64,000 bases of DNA from Cadophora sp. MPI-SDFR-AT-0126 (lineage: Eukaryota > Ascomycota > Leotiomycetes > Helotiales > Ploettnerulaceae): assembly GCA_020747065.1 (NCBI GenBank), contig JAGMVK010000016.1, forward strand, positions 310,001 through 374,000, written 5' to 3'. The notes under the pieces are model-generated. The model ran no database searches. It saw only the letters and a program-made list of their open reading frames with translations, and was not told the DNA's origin. This document shows, piece after piece, positions 35,097 to 46,751 of this stretch (positions are counted from its first letter, which is position 1; each line of letters opens with the position of its first letter). The translations under genes were made by a program, and so were the position numbers.

Positions 35097-37134
35097 TTAT
35101 GCCTGGGGCTGCCCATTGCTTTCTCTTAATGCCGAAGGGCCTTGGAAGCCTCTATTATCAGCAGGAACGTCTTGCATTTCCATCGCTACACCCTTGCCTT
35201 GGACCTCTTTCACCAGAGGAGCGGTACGCTTTCCCTTGCGCTGGCCAAAGCGTTGATCGCCTTCTTCGTATTTCCGCTTGAAGTTCAGGTACGTAGGAGG
35301 CCGAGGCCGACATAGCACCACAAGCCAGTTCTTGATGATGTTGCCTTGAGTAAATGGTCTGTGGCGGTCCTTCTTGAGGAACTTATGAGAATTGAGATAT
35401 TCCCTGGTCGTCTCACCGCGTCCCATGAGGAAGAGATGGTAGACCATGAGCGCCAAAAGATAGGGTGTTCCGACAGCACCATAGATGACCATGGCGAAGG
35501 GAACTCTGAAATGGTCTATAGCAGCACCAAAAGAGATATTTTGCCGATTCATGTACACCAGAATCTGGGTGAGACTTGCGCCGAGCAGGTATAGTCCGAC
35601 CATCGTACCAGACGAGACGAATGTGAAAAAGTACCGGTAGTTGCGTCGTCCCACACAGTTATTAATCCAGACACAATGATGATCTTGTGTCTCAATGCAA
35701 TTGTCACAAATCCGGCAATGGTGACCACGTGCAGGTCGCCAGATATTGCAAGTTTTGCAGTACTTTGTTGGTACTTCCATGGCTGCTGTGGCAGATTGGG
35801 CGGATTTGATCATGGTCCAATCATTGGTTGGGGGTGCTAGCCGGAGAGGATCCTCGTTCTCTTCAGGAGGTGGCATCGGATGAAGATTTCGAGGAAGAAT
35901 CTAGAAAGATTTAGCAGAATTACTTGATTTGAGTTTGAGAACTTACCCCTGGATCAGTGATGGAAGCATGGATGAAAGACGACATTGCAAGGTAATAGAG
36001 GTAGGCAAAGACAATAGGTATCGCTGGCGAAATGTTGTGCCATAACCAAGGTGCTGAAAATACAAAGAAAAGGGCCCCCGGAATAATGAACAGTAACCCT
36101 GTGGCAATATTGATAGGCCTATGTCGGGTATTCTGCATCCTCCCTCCCCAGAAAAAGACTGTATTACCAGTAAAGTACTCGTAATTGCTTCCAAGCTTGG
36201 GATTCCTGGGAGCACTTTTGGGCGGATCAACAGGTGTCAAACCGGGTGAAGACGCAATTGAAGATAACTTTTCCCTCCCTTGATTACTTCGATTAGGACT
36301 GGTCGGTGCCACATCACCGCGGGTTGGCAGAAGAAAGCTAGAACGGAATGACCGTGGAGACTTCGAAGGTGTTGCAAGACCATTGCCGTTCTTGTAGCTC
36401 TTGTCGATCGTAAGGCTAAGTCCTTTAGCATTGGTAGGTCCGCCTCGTTGCAAAGGCCGCACACTATCCGTCAAACTTCCAGTGGGATGATGGCCTTGGG
36501 TCGGACTTGTGTTGGCCGTTACCCTCTCCATGGTCTCCTGCTCAGTCATTTCCGTCCCTCTCGAAGGTGGTGCTGGTCCATCTGGATCGTCTCCTTGCCT
36601 TGCTGCTTGACTGGAATTGACGCTGTTCCTGACCATGCCTCCTCCTTGGGCCAGACTCTCACTCACATTTTGTTGTGTCAATGTAGGTGGTCTTGCACCT
36701 CCTCTTTGCGCTTGTAATCTTTGTGAACTCATCGGACGGAAGAAGGCGTGCGAAGTGAGGGATGGCACATGAGACCTGCCACTTTTTGGTCTTGGGCCGG
36801 TAATTGTCGAAACACTGCCTCGTGCTGTGCTGTTGACTGAGGCATGTCCTCTTCGAGATGCTGGTCCTTGAGCCCATGCGCCTCTTTGGTTCGAAACTCC
36901 GCCGGTAGTCGGTCTCGAAGCATTCGTCTGGACGCTGCGTCGTTGCCCAGGTTGCTGTACAGCTGAGCCTGTCGCAGAGTCTGCCACTGGTTCTCGTCCA
37001 TCCTCCGTAGCTATATCTGTCATCCGCGATGATAAGATACTCTCTACATCTCCTGCCTCGGAATTTGCGACCTGGATCGATTCATTGATATTCGGAGGCT
37101 GTGGGATCGTCGTTCTATTGTCCTGAGACGCCAT
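35097..37134 (-). CDS. erf2: DHHC palmitoyltransferase (Erf2 type)
   Basis: Two exons: 37134-35947 and 35900-35097, giving 663 aa, phase 0 junction. A long disordered N-terminus (about 300 residues, Ser/Pro/Arg-rich) precedes TM1-TM2 (INIATGLLFIIPGALFFVF and a second helix). The Cys-rich domain follows with CKTC, HHCRICDNCI and the catalytic DHHCVWINNCVGRRNYR, then TM3-TM4 and the TTRE version of the TTxE motif. This is the Erf2 layout. Erf2, with its partner Erf4, attaches palmitate to Ras at the ER. The catalytic Cys is intact. Fungal Erf2 proteins commonly have such long N-terminal extensions. Confidence 0.92.
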
Positions 37135-38789
37135 CGCCGCGGATGAAGAAGGGTCCCTTCTCTTCCCAATATCCTATCTCATAACATCCCTTAAACCCTC
37201 GGACCGGCACAATGCAGAGAGCGCTGTGTGGGCGAAGTCAAGTCTGGTTCGTGTCAAAGCTAGCGCGTTGAAGGGTAGTACGGAAATTAATCACTCGTAG
37301 GCGGCGTAAGGAAAGTCGCGAAAAAAGTGTGAGGATGATGAATTGAGTCGAAGTGAACAAGAAGGTATTGCTGATGGTATTATTAATCGGTTGTTGAAGG
37401 AGTAATCAAGGAGTGTGTGGGCGAGAAATCTGAGTTTCTTCTGAAGCTGGGTCAGAGAGTAGGCAAAGCAAATCGTAGTTGCCAAAGGGGGCGCTGGACG
37501 AGGCGAGGTCATGGCTTTGCCGTGAGAGAGTCCAAGCGCCTGCACGTCCAAGAAAGAGAGATGCCGTTCGATGCCAGCCTCGATTGGGCCATTGACGCAG
37601 GGGCCGTGAAATTACAGACCCAAGCACCTGGGAGGGGTGCATGAATTTCTCGCTCTATGATTTGGGCATGCATTTGCGCGGAGCGAACCTCCCATAACGT
37701 TTCGGTGTGATGGCCAGGGAGATCATGCAGCAAATGAGTGGTCATTCCAGGGAAGTCGTTTCAGGAGATCTGGTTAGAAGAGAACGATCATGGAAGCTTT
37801 GCTTTCTCGAAAGTACAGAGTAGACGACCAATATTGTGAGGAACAGTAAGTATATGGATGTTGTAGAATCCAATAGTACCATGTCAATTCATTCCGTTCC
37901 GTTGACCAAATACTCTCGGTGATGTACATGCCGAGAAGTCTGTTTACAGGGGAACCCCGATGCTACTGCTCACAAGTGATGCCGGGTCCAACGGTACTCA
38001 TAGGAATCAAATGTTTCTTGATTGCCTGCAGTATTGCGAGGATCGCAATTGGCGATCTGGTTTATTCAAGTGATCTTGCTCAGCTTCTGGAGAATCACTT
38101 CGTAATTGCTGGCATTAGAAGAGCTTTCAAGAGTGGCGAAACTAACATAATACTTAGATTCCAAAGATTATTTCCCAGAGCATACCAGATTCTGCAAGTA
38201 TCACTGAAGCCTCGCAACTGCAGATCCATTTGTGCCAGAAGTGGAAGGAATCCGAGAAAATTCTTGTTTACTTCGCTTCCTCGTCTGGTCGCTTGCTTCA
38301 GGACATTGCTAAGCAGGATATCTGGACATCAACAGCCTAGTGAGAAAACATCAGCCATTCTGATCATGCGAGCAAGACAATCATCTGGTAAAATGCTTCC
38401 TACTTTACTTGAAAGATCTCCGAGGATATGGCATTATGACCTCATATTCAAGCAGTGTTTGAAGACAGGTTTCTAAATGTAGTCTAGAAACGCTAATTGA
38501 CTCTCGAAGGGCTGCTAATTCAAAGGTGACTCTGGCATGATTATATCTTTATGCTATATCATGGCTCGTTGCCATGTAGCGTTCGTGTTTGAATGCACAC
38601 GTTACTGTAAGAAACGATGCCGTGAAATGGTTCGAGATACCAAAGTTCTTTACTAAGAGGGAACTGCCCCACTCATGCTCAGGCACTCAGGCCAACAGCC
38701 TAGCCACCAGTCGAGCTTCCTCGAATCTCCTCATCGTACCACTGACGCCAAATCCTATTTAACCTTCAAACAACACCCGCACAACCACA
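37135..38789. other. intergenic, 1.65 kb
   Basis: The left part is the ERF2 promoter. A plus-strand frame of 185 codons at 37919-38476 has no family signature or splice support and was not called. No RNA gene seen. Confidence 0.45.
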
Positions 38790-39640
38790 ATGAGACCAAC
38801 ACTCATCCGATCAATGAGACCGACTCTCATGAGAGCTGCTGCTGCAGCCAAGAGCAGCGAAGGCAATGTTTTGAACAAGGGAGCGAAGAGAGATCCCGAA
38901 CTCTACGTATGTTTGGCATCGTACGGTCTATTCAATTGCTAACCAACCGTCTCCAGATCCTTTTGGCCGTCATGTCAGGAGCCTTCGGTCTTGCAGGATT
39001 CTATTTCGGTACATCTGCTCCTCCCATTGAAGCTACATAGGACTCAATTGACCTTTCTCCAGGCCGCAAGCCAACTTCAGCGACATCCGAGGCGAAGATT
39101 AGCATTGCTCCCGGAAGCATGCCATGGCAGAAAGAGACCAGCGAGGGAGACAAGGCCCGAGGTGACTACAAGTACCAATATCACCCAGGCGGAGACCCAA
39201 AGAACCCTCCCAAGGACGCTCCCAGCGCCCTGCACAGCGTCATTGTGCCCAACGTCAACTTGCCAAAGGTACGGATTCTATATCTTGTCAGAAGTCTACA
39301 GAGGAAGGGAACAGTGGCCGAGAATGGATGAGCATGTATATGTCTTGGCTAGGGGAAAGGCAAAGAAAACCGTGCGCTATGGACATTCACTGTAATTTGT
39401 CCTGCCGTGATACTGGCAACAGAAAGTCGCAATTGGCCCCGAGCTCTCTAGTGGGACTGGCTTGGGGCAGAGAAGGGGACTTGTCTTTTTCTGCGGGAAT
39501 GACATTGTTCATGTTCTCTAGTGAGATCTATGATGAAGAGGGGGGATTTACTTAGTCGATGATCATGGCAAAACATTGCTAACGCCGAGTCACAGGAGCT
39601 GCACGAGAAGTACAACAAGTGGGGTAAGGATGGTTACTAG
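38790..39640 (+). CDS. small mitochondrial single-span membrane protein (139 aa)
   Basis: Four exons: 38790-38906, 38957-39008, 39063-39268 and 39596-39640; phases close exactly. The N-terminus is Arg/Ala-rich (MRPTLIRSMRPTLMRAAAAA), a likely mitochondrial presequence. One hydrophobic helix follows, ILLAVMSGAFGLAGFYFG (residues about 40-57). The hydrophilic C-terminal part ends NVNLPKELHEKYNKWGKDGY. The topology and the PELY-then-helix pattern recall NDUFA4/B12D-type respiratory-chain small subunits, but I cannot confirm that. An uncharacterised fungal mitochondrial protein is equally possible. The last intron, 327 nt, is far longer than the others in this window and still has a gctaac branch point. 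Confidence 0.8.
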
Positions 39641-40610
39641 GGAAAGCAAAATCGGATCGTTACCGGATCATTAGAACGTTCTTGAGGTGGACTGTTGTAT
39701 TGTAGATAAGGTACTTGCAAATTGCTTTCACGGGAGAAAATCTTCACAGCGCCCATGCCAATTGATCTCTTTTTTTTCCCTTCTGTCTACTCTGACGCTG
39801 GATTATTTTACAAGAGCATGCTGAGTACTTCCTGCTGGTGGCCTGCCAATATCAAGCCTTGAGGAGCTTTGACAACCGCGCTGTATCTAGGTATACTGTA
39901 AAGGAAGCAAGGTTTCAACCACGAATGAGACAGTGATTGGCATAAATATGTGGTACTTGTGCGTCATTACGAAAGTTACTGACAACAGTACATCTGTAGT
40001 GCTTAGACACGCAATTCTCATTGCTTCAAATCTCCATGAGTCTACTCTGTGAAGAATTTCAGCCTCGTCTCCTAGCTCCCGCGACGCTTGACTCTATTCG
40101 GAACTCGGACGTTTCTAAATTTGGATGAAGCTCTTGAACTTTCTCCGCGAACTTTGTTTCGACGCGAATAGATCCTTAAGAATGTTGAAATCAGATTAGA
40201 TGTACTTTGAATTGAAGCTTGTATAAATGTTATATAAAAATTAGTTGGTGATTGAATGTCTCAATTCAGATTCGTAGGTGACTTTCATGTGCCACCCAAC
40301 CAGCTTGTCGCGCCCCGTCAACTTTCTCAGCCGATCTGGCTTCATGATAAAAGGGATGGATACGAATACTTTTCTCCTTTCCACAAGCGGACTCACGCCC
40401 AACTCTTCTACCACCAGTCCTTCACCTTCGTCTTCGATGCTGCACTTTTAATTCTGTTGCGACTTCTTCTTTACTTTCTTTTAGGGACTGAGTGCGACTT
40501 TACTTTGTGTCCTGGGTGTACCTCAGGAGAAAACGCGTGGGCCATAAAGCTCCACTGGCAGCCTCTCTCTCCTCGTCCTACCTTACCCTACCATCAACAC
40601 ATCTGCCAAC
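39641..40610. other. intergenic, promoter side of pmt2
   Basis: About 970 bases; pyrimidine-rich toward the PMT2 start. A 142-codon frame at 40256-40684 overlaps the PMT2 start in another frame and is not supported. Confidence 0.5.
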
Positions 40611-43600
40611 ATGGCTCGTCCTACAAAAGCTGGCACGCCGACGCCTTCAAAGGTCGCTCGGAGCCCCTCGTCCCAGGCAATTAAGAAACCCAATGACTAC
40701 ACCTCCGAGGGCGTTGAGGACAACGATGTCTTCCTCTTGCCAGGATCCGATTACCAGGTCATGATTGCCGTCACATTTCTAGCTGCTGTTGTCAGGCTGT
40801 TCAGAATATACCAGCCCAGCAGTGTGGTATTCGACGAAGTCCAGTACGTTTCTGCGCATTCCACAGCTTCCTGCCAATTGCTAACGTTGCTGTAGCTTTG
40901 GCGGATTTGCATCGAAATATATCAAGGGGAAGTTCTTTATGGATGTTCACCCACCGCTCGCTAAACTACTCCTCACACTCGCTGGATGGCTTGCTGGATT
41001 CAATGGAGATTTCGATTTTAAGGATATTGGAAAGGATTATGTTGAACCCGGTGTGCCATACGTGGCCATGAGAATGTTGCCAGCCCTGTGCGGCATCTTC
41101 TTGGTACCAACGATGTTCTTGACCCTTAAGGCTGTTGGATGTAGGACTTGGACTGCTGCGATGGGCGCTCTCTTGATTGTTTTCGGTAAGTTGGTCACAA
41201 TTGGATTTCGGAGCGGGTGCTAATACATTTTTGCAGAGAACGGCCTCCTCACTCAAGCACGATTGATCCTCCTTGACTCCCCTCTTATGATTTTCACAGC
41301 TTTCACTGGATTAGCATTCACATCATTTACGAACCAGCACGAGTTGGGCCCTACAAAGGCTTTCCAGCCAACCTGGTGGTTCTGGTTGGTCATGACGGGT
41401 CTTGGGTTGGGTGCAACAGCCAGTGTGAAATGGGTTGGTTTCCTCACAATCGCCTGGGTTGGAGTTTTGACAATCTTGCAACTTTGGATTCTTCTCGGAG
41501 ACGTGAAGACCGTTACCCCTGTAAGTCCCAAAAGTCCTTCTACCAGGGGTCTTGCTGATCATTATAGCGCATCTTCGCTAAGCATGTGGTATCGAGAGTC
41601 TTCTGTCTCATTGTTATCCCAGTCACATTCTACATGGCTATGTTCGGGATCCATTTCCTTTGCTTGGTAAATCCAGGCGATGGAGATGGATTCATGAGCT
41701 CTGAGTTCCAAGCCACGCTCAACTCAAAGGCTATGCAAGATGTTCCAGTCGATGTTGCACTCGGTAGCCGAGTCAGCATCAGACACCACAACACTCAGGG
41801 AGGATACTTGCACTCGCACAACCTGATGTACCCCACTGGAAGTAAGCAGCAGCAGATCACTCTCTACCCTCACAAGGATGAGAACAACGTCTGGCTCCTC
41901 GAGAACATGACCCAGCCTCTTGATATCAACGGTGAGCCAATCAATGGATCTCTCGCTTGGGACACTCTCAGCCCTCCAACCTTTATCAAGGATGGAGATA
42001 CCATCAAGCTCTTCCACTTGACCACTAGCCGACGCCTCCATTCTCACGATGTCCGACCTCCTGTTACCGAGGCTGATTGGCAAAATGAGGTTTCCGCGTA
42101 TGGTTATGAAGGATTTGAGGGCGATGCCAATGACTACTTCAGAGTTGAGATCATCAAGAAGATGTCGGATGGCGAGGAAGCCAAGCAGCGTCTCCGAACG
42201 ATTCAGACCAAGTTCAAGCTTGTCCACGTCATGACCGGATGTGTTCTTTTCTCGCACAAGGTCAAGCTTCCTGAGTGGGCATCTGAACAACAAGAGGTTA
42301 CTTGCGCCAAAGGGGGAACTCTTCCGAACAGTGTCTGGTATGTGGAGCAAAACGAGCACCCACTCTTGGGAGCCGATGCGGAGAAGGTCAATTACAGGAA
42401 CCCTGGCTTCTTCGGCAAGTTTTGGGAATTGCAGAAGGTTATGTATCATACCAACGCTGGACTTGTCGAATCTCACGCCTGGGACTCTCGCCCCGATTCT
42501 TGGCCAATACTTAAGCGAGGTATCAACTTCTGGGGTAAGGACCACCGCCAAATTTATCTCATCGGCAATCCAGTTGTTTGGTGGACCTCGACCCTAGCAG
42601 TTGTCATTTATGTCATTTTCAAGGGTTTGGCCGTCCTCAGATGGCAACGAGGCTTCAAGGATTACAACAACGTCATTTTCAAGCGTTTCGACTATGAAGT
42701 TGGTACAATGGTTCTGGCTTGGGCTTTCCACTACTTCCCATTCTACCTTCTTCAACGTCAACTGTTCCTCCACCATTACTTCCCGGCATTATACTTCGCG
42801 GTCATTGCCCTCTGCCAGATTTATGATCATGTTACTGCTCGTATCCCTGGCATTGGTCTCCGTGAGAACCCACTGGTCGGCCGTCTTGGTATTGTCGTCT
42901 TCCTCACCCTAACCATCATCTCTTTTGGACTCTACTCTCCTCTGGCGTATGGCAATCCCTGGACCCAGTCAGCTTGCAAAAAGGTCAAGCTTTTCGACTC
43001 CTGGGACTGGGACTGCAACACTTTCTTCACTGATGTAAATGAATCCCATATACCCCCAAGGATCCTTCCGAGCCGTGGCTGACCTCCTTCATAGTATTCC
43101 CAATACTCTGGCGTACCTGCGAAAGTCAACGCGGATGTCCACAAGACAGACTCACCTCTAATCCCTACAAATGCCCCTGTTGCGCCTCCACCAGTTGCAG
43201 GTGAACAGAAGCCAATCGTGGAGCAAGAACGAGTTGGCATTTCCGAGGCTCCAGAAGAACCCAAGGTTTCCCCTCCTCCTCTTCAACCAGGCCAGAGTGT
43301 CCTCTCGCGCGAGGAGAAGGTCGAATACAGAGATCAAGACGGCAACCTGTTAGACCCCGAGCAAGTCAAGGCTCTTGAAGGCAAAGTGAGCTTCAAGACC
43401 CGCTATGAGACCCGTACTCGCCTGGTTGATGCTCAAGGAAACGAGATACCCCAGCCCGAAGACGCGAAACCAGTCGCCCCACCTCATCCTGATGTAGATG
43501 GCCCGGACTCGTCAACTGTTGGAAAGGCAGAGCCAGAATTCCAAGAGAAGCCAGCTGCTCAACGTGACGTCAAGGCTGATGAGAGTAAGGAAGCGAGCGT

Positions 43601-43664
43601 CGCAAAGGCCGAAAGTGGTGCGGCTAAGCCTGCGAGTGAAGGCAATGAGGCAACTGCCGCGTAA
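40611..43664 (+). CDS. pmt2: protein O-mannosyltransferase, PMT2 family
   Basis: Five exons: 40611-40843, 40896-41185, 41237-41520, 41568-43034 and 43095-43664, giving 947 aa. The first lumenal loop carries the catalytic acidic pair in FDEVHFGGFASKYI and the DVHPPLAKLL motif. MIR repeats occupy about 330-530 (for example IRHHNTQGGYLHSHNLMYP). Multiple TM helices surround them, ending with WAFHYFPFYLLQRQLFLHHY typical of the PMT C-terminal region. The enzyme moves mannose from dolichol-phosphate-mannose to Ser/Thr of secretory proteins in the ER, usually as a heterodimer with a PMT1-family member. The last exon is a long hydrophilic Pro/Glu/Ala tail (about 190 codons), longer than in yeast. 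Convergent with the hydrolase gene. Confidence 0.95.
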
Positions 43665-44046
43665 CAACATATTTCATTTGTTTTGGGAGGGAGACGGCGA
43701 AGAGGATTGACAAAATTTGGGAACGTGCCTTGTATAGTAGGAGGGCATATCATGCATCTCATTAATATAACGGCTTTTACGGTCTGCTTTTAGCTCAATG
43801 CTTCATCAGTGATTCCCATATTGCTCGGAAATCATTCTATAATATGCTTATTGGATCTTTCCTATGCTTTGCTCTTTCGACAGTTCTTCGCTTGCGAGGA
43901 TTCAATCATTGTTTTATGACATCCAAGACTAAGACAACACTACATTGGTCGTCTCAATCGCTTTCTGACGTCTCTGTCTCCAGACTCTTCTCATTCTCCA
44001 TTCAAATATCCGTCCATCAGTCTCTGTTCAAGGTACCAGACGCATC
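43665..44046. other. intergenic between convergent pmt2 and hydrolase genes
   Basis: About 380 bases with two 3' ends facing. No gene seen. Confidence 0.5.
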
Positions 44047-45226
44047 TTACAGATTGGGCTTCTTCACTCCAATATGTTTCCCAAACCACTTACTTAACGT
44101 CTCATACCCCCTCAAATACTCCTTCCTCACAGCCTCATCCTCCAAATTCGCTCTCGCGCTCAACCATCCATGGATCTGCGTCTCGAAAGTCTCGATATGC
44201 TTCTCCACCTTCAGCGCCTCATCAAACGCCTTCACGTCCTTCGCTTCCTCCTCGTTGGATGCCAGCATACACATTGGGATCGTGATCTTTGCTGCGTCTT
44301 CCGCGGTGATGAAGGCTGGGTGGCATTGTGCGGCTACGGTCCAGGGCGTGGATGCGCCTGAGGTTAGAGAGATGACTTTGCCGCCCCAGCAGAACTGTGT
44401 GTGTTAACTGAGGTGCAAAGCACGATGTCCGATACGGATATGGACCTGGGACTTGAAATTTGGAGATAAGAGAAGTGAATCGTGCTTGGGTGAGAGCGTG
44501 AGAGTAAGAGCGGAGGTTCATACCCCGAGAGCAGCCCAGGTCTTCTTCCCATACGCGGCCTCAATATCAGCAAGAATCTTTGGAGTCTTCTCTACGCCCA
44601 ATGCAGGGCCACGAGTTGAAAACCAGCCGTACAAAGCAGTCTTCTGCTCCTCGGTCGTGGGTGGGTACCTGTCCTCGTTAGAACTTCGGCATCAACATCT
44701 GATTTTGGAAGTTGGTGAACTTGATGGGAAGAGTGGGGGTCAGAGCCGGAAAATGCTTACCAGGCGAGGTCGGCAGGGACACCTTCAAAGAAATCGGGCA
44801 TGAAGACTTGGTAGGAGTGCTCTGGGTCGGCGGTCGCGAGGATGTCTGCGCCTTGAAGAGTTTGCTCATAGTAGCCAAAAATCTGAGAAGCGAGAGTAAG
44901 TCAATGTCACCATTCGAAATGAACACACAATGTGTTTTCTTCCAGCCAGCTATTGCTGAAAATCCAACTCTTCCAGCAATAGTGTTGGCAAGAAGAAAAT
45001 TGCAAGACTTACATCGTAGATAACGAAGATTGCATTCGTAGCCGTCGAAGAACCAGTGACATCTATTCAAAGCGGGGTAAGCGTGGCCTTGCGCAACACA
45101 GATGAGGATATACTCACAAGTCTTCAGACCTCCAATAGTCTCATACTTACCCTTGATCTCATAGCCCTTAGAGACGACAGGTGGGATGTTACAGCAGGCT
45201 TTGCTGTGTCCGTTGATTGATTCCAT
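44047..45226 (-). CDS. dienelactone hydrolase family protein
   Basis: Five exons: 45226-45118, 45062-45013, 44882-44761, 44668-44524 and 44394-44047, giving 257 aa with matching phases. It is an alpha/beta hydrolase of the DLH family. The nucleophile elbow is GFCWGG (Cys nucleophile, split from the preceding Gly by an intron). The early motif is VIYDIFGYYEQTLQGAD. The likely catalytic His is in IHGWLSARANL near the C-terminus. The acid residue probably lies in the ASNEEE segment. Fungal relatives include Aim2-like proteins and enzymes acting on lactones from aromatic catabolism; the substrate here is unknown. No signal peptide, so probably cytosolic. Five exons in under 1.2 kb make it one of the most intron-dense genes here. 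Confidence 0.9.
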
Positions 45227-45922
45227 TTCTGCTTGCTGGTCTGAGATACTGGCTCTCGAGAATTGGTGTTATGGATAAAAGCATATGCATTGCCCGCAGT
45301 TGAACAGAGATGCCGAGTATATAAGGAGATAACATATGGTACCAGATGCACCGTTCGTATAAGTAAATTCTTATTAAGCCCGAGAACGGGGCACCCGTGG
45401 GCCGCTCTTACCTATCAGGAGGTGCCTGCATCTGGGGCAGATTCCGCTTGTGTATGCACTGGAGTTGCTGACAAAAGTTTCCCAATTTTTATAAGGATCC
45501 CTGCTACGCCGCGGGTGTTCATTCTGTCCTTGGATCAAAATTAGTCCCGCTCGGTAATGATATCGACTTATCTTTATTGTGAGCATATGGCGAAGCTATC
45601 GTGCCGATGATATGGTAACGTAAGGCAGAGTGATTCTGGCCACTCCACCTGGGAGGGACTGAGATCTGCGGCTAAGCACGTACTTTCTATACTAGACACC
45701 CTTCACGACTTCCTTCAGCTAAAAGGCCACGATAGTACTACTCTGCTAGGCAGCAACCGGCGCTCTCAGATATCCTGGTTCTCATTGAAGGGCGTTCCTC
45801 AAAGTCTCCTCGAGCACATCGCTGCTTTTCATCTGTCCTAGTCTGGTCGTGAAAATCAGCGTTCGCTTAAGGGGTCAGATCTTAAACTCTATTTACCGAA
45901 CGATGTACTTGAAGGTAAACAG
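45227..45922. other. intergenic, 0.7 kb
   Basis: Promoter side of the hydrolase gene. No gene seen. Confidence 0.5.
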
Positions 45923-46222
45923 AAAAAGCGAGTATGCCCATTGGACGGACCAAGTGTCAAATCTGTGAACCGGGGAGCCCTTCGCGACGGTATTAATTAC
46001 CTCGCCAATCTACCCACGACGAAGCACATAAAGTGGCTTGGTGTCAGGAATCGCGAGTGTACCAGGGTCAGCTGCTCGTACGATACAGCCATACAATTCT
46101 GTGCCACTGTAAGCCACCGCTCCTATATTCTTGTGGTCGCCTTGAATAATGTGAAGGACTATGGTATTGATTGGACCTCGCTGACAATGGCTGGCGAACA
46201 TAGGAAAATGGGGAGAAGATAG
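45923..46222 (+). pseudogene. possible relic of a small cysteine-rich secreted fungal protein
   Basis: A frame of about 95 codons ends at TAG 46220-46222. It contains GALRDGINYLANLP, then CTRVSCSYDTAIQFCA, a pattern I associate with small cysteine-rich secreted proteins of plant-associated fungi (repeated I-x-YL and C-x-RVSCSY-x-x-AI blocks). No signal peptide and no clear ATG precede it, and the sequence after FCA loses the expected cysteines. It may be an eroded copy, or a gene whose first exon I cannot find. Family assignment is by memory of the pattern only. Confidence 0.3.
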
Positions 46223-46751
46223 TCGACGCTCTACAATTGGCAGCTTATGCACGCGATATCTATGATCATTGCAAAAAGCCTGCGATGGGTTTCCAGTACA
46301 GCGATAAGGGCTGGTTTGTGGGCGTTCTGTGGCAAAGGTGCTAAATTGGCTGATCTTGGGCTTTGCGTGTAGCCGGGGCTCTGTTGGTGTACACACAAAG
46401 TAGTGTCTGTTTTGAGCGTTATTTTAATCGGAATCACAGGTTGATCCTTATGTCTATCTTGAACCGGAAAAGTTATGCTCCGAGATCTTTGTGATGGAAA
46501 TCTGAGTTTTTGGCATTAATTTTGCCTATTCTGCTCTTTGTCACGTACCCCGCCATGTAGCCACGCGTTGGTGCAATTAGCTTGTCACTTTATTCAAAGA
46601 CAAGAAGCACTCTCGAGTGCTGAAGTTACTTCTGCATACCAGTGACATCTCCTCGGGAAACACAGCATCGCAGCATCTCAGTATTAGCTTGAGTCACCCC
46701 TACAAGCCATCTCCAAATCCCGGTCAGCCCTTCACTGGAAGCCAGAGTCTC
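46223..46751. other. intergenic, 0.5 kb
   Basis: No gene seen; short frames only. Confidence 0.45.

Noticed and set aside
37919..38476. 185-codon plus-strand frame
   Set aside because: Long for chance but no domain, no splice context and odd composition; it begins at a non-ATG codon unless shortened by one codon.
40256..40684. 142-codon frame overlapping the pmt2 start
   Set aside because: A different frame from PMT2, no domain; probably 5' UTR.
41724..42551. 275-codon minus-strand frame inside pmt2
   Set aside because: Antisense shadow of the long PMT2 exon; no independent start or domain.
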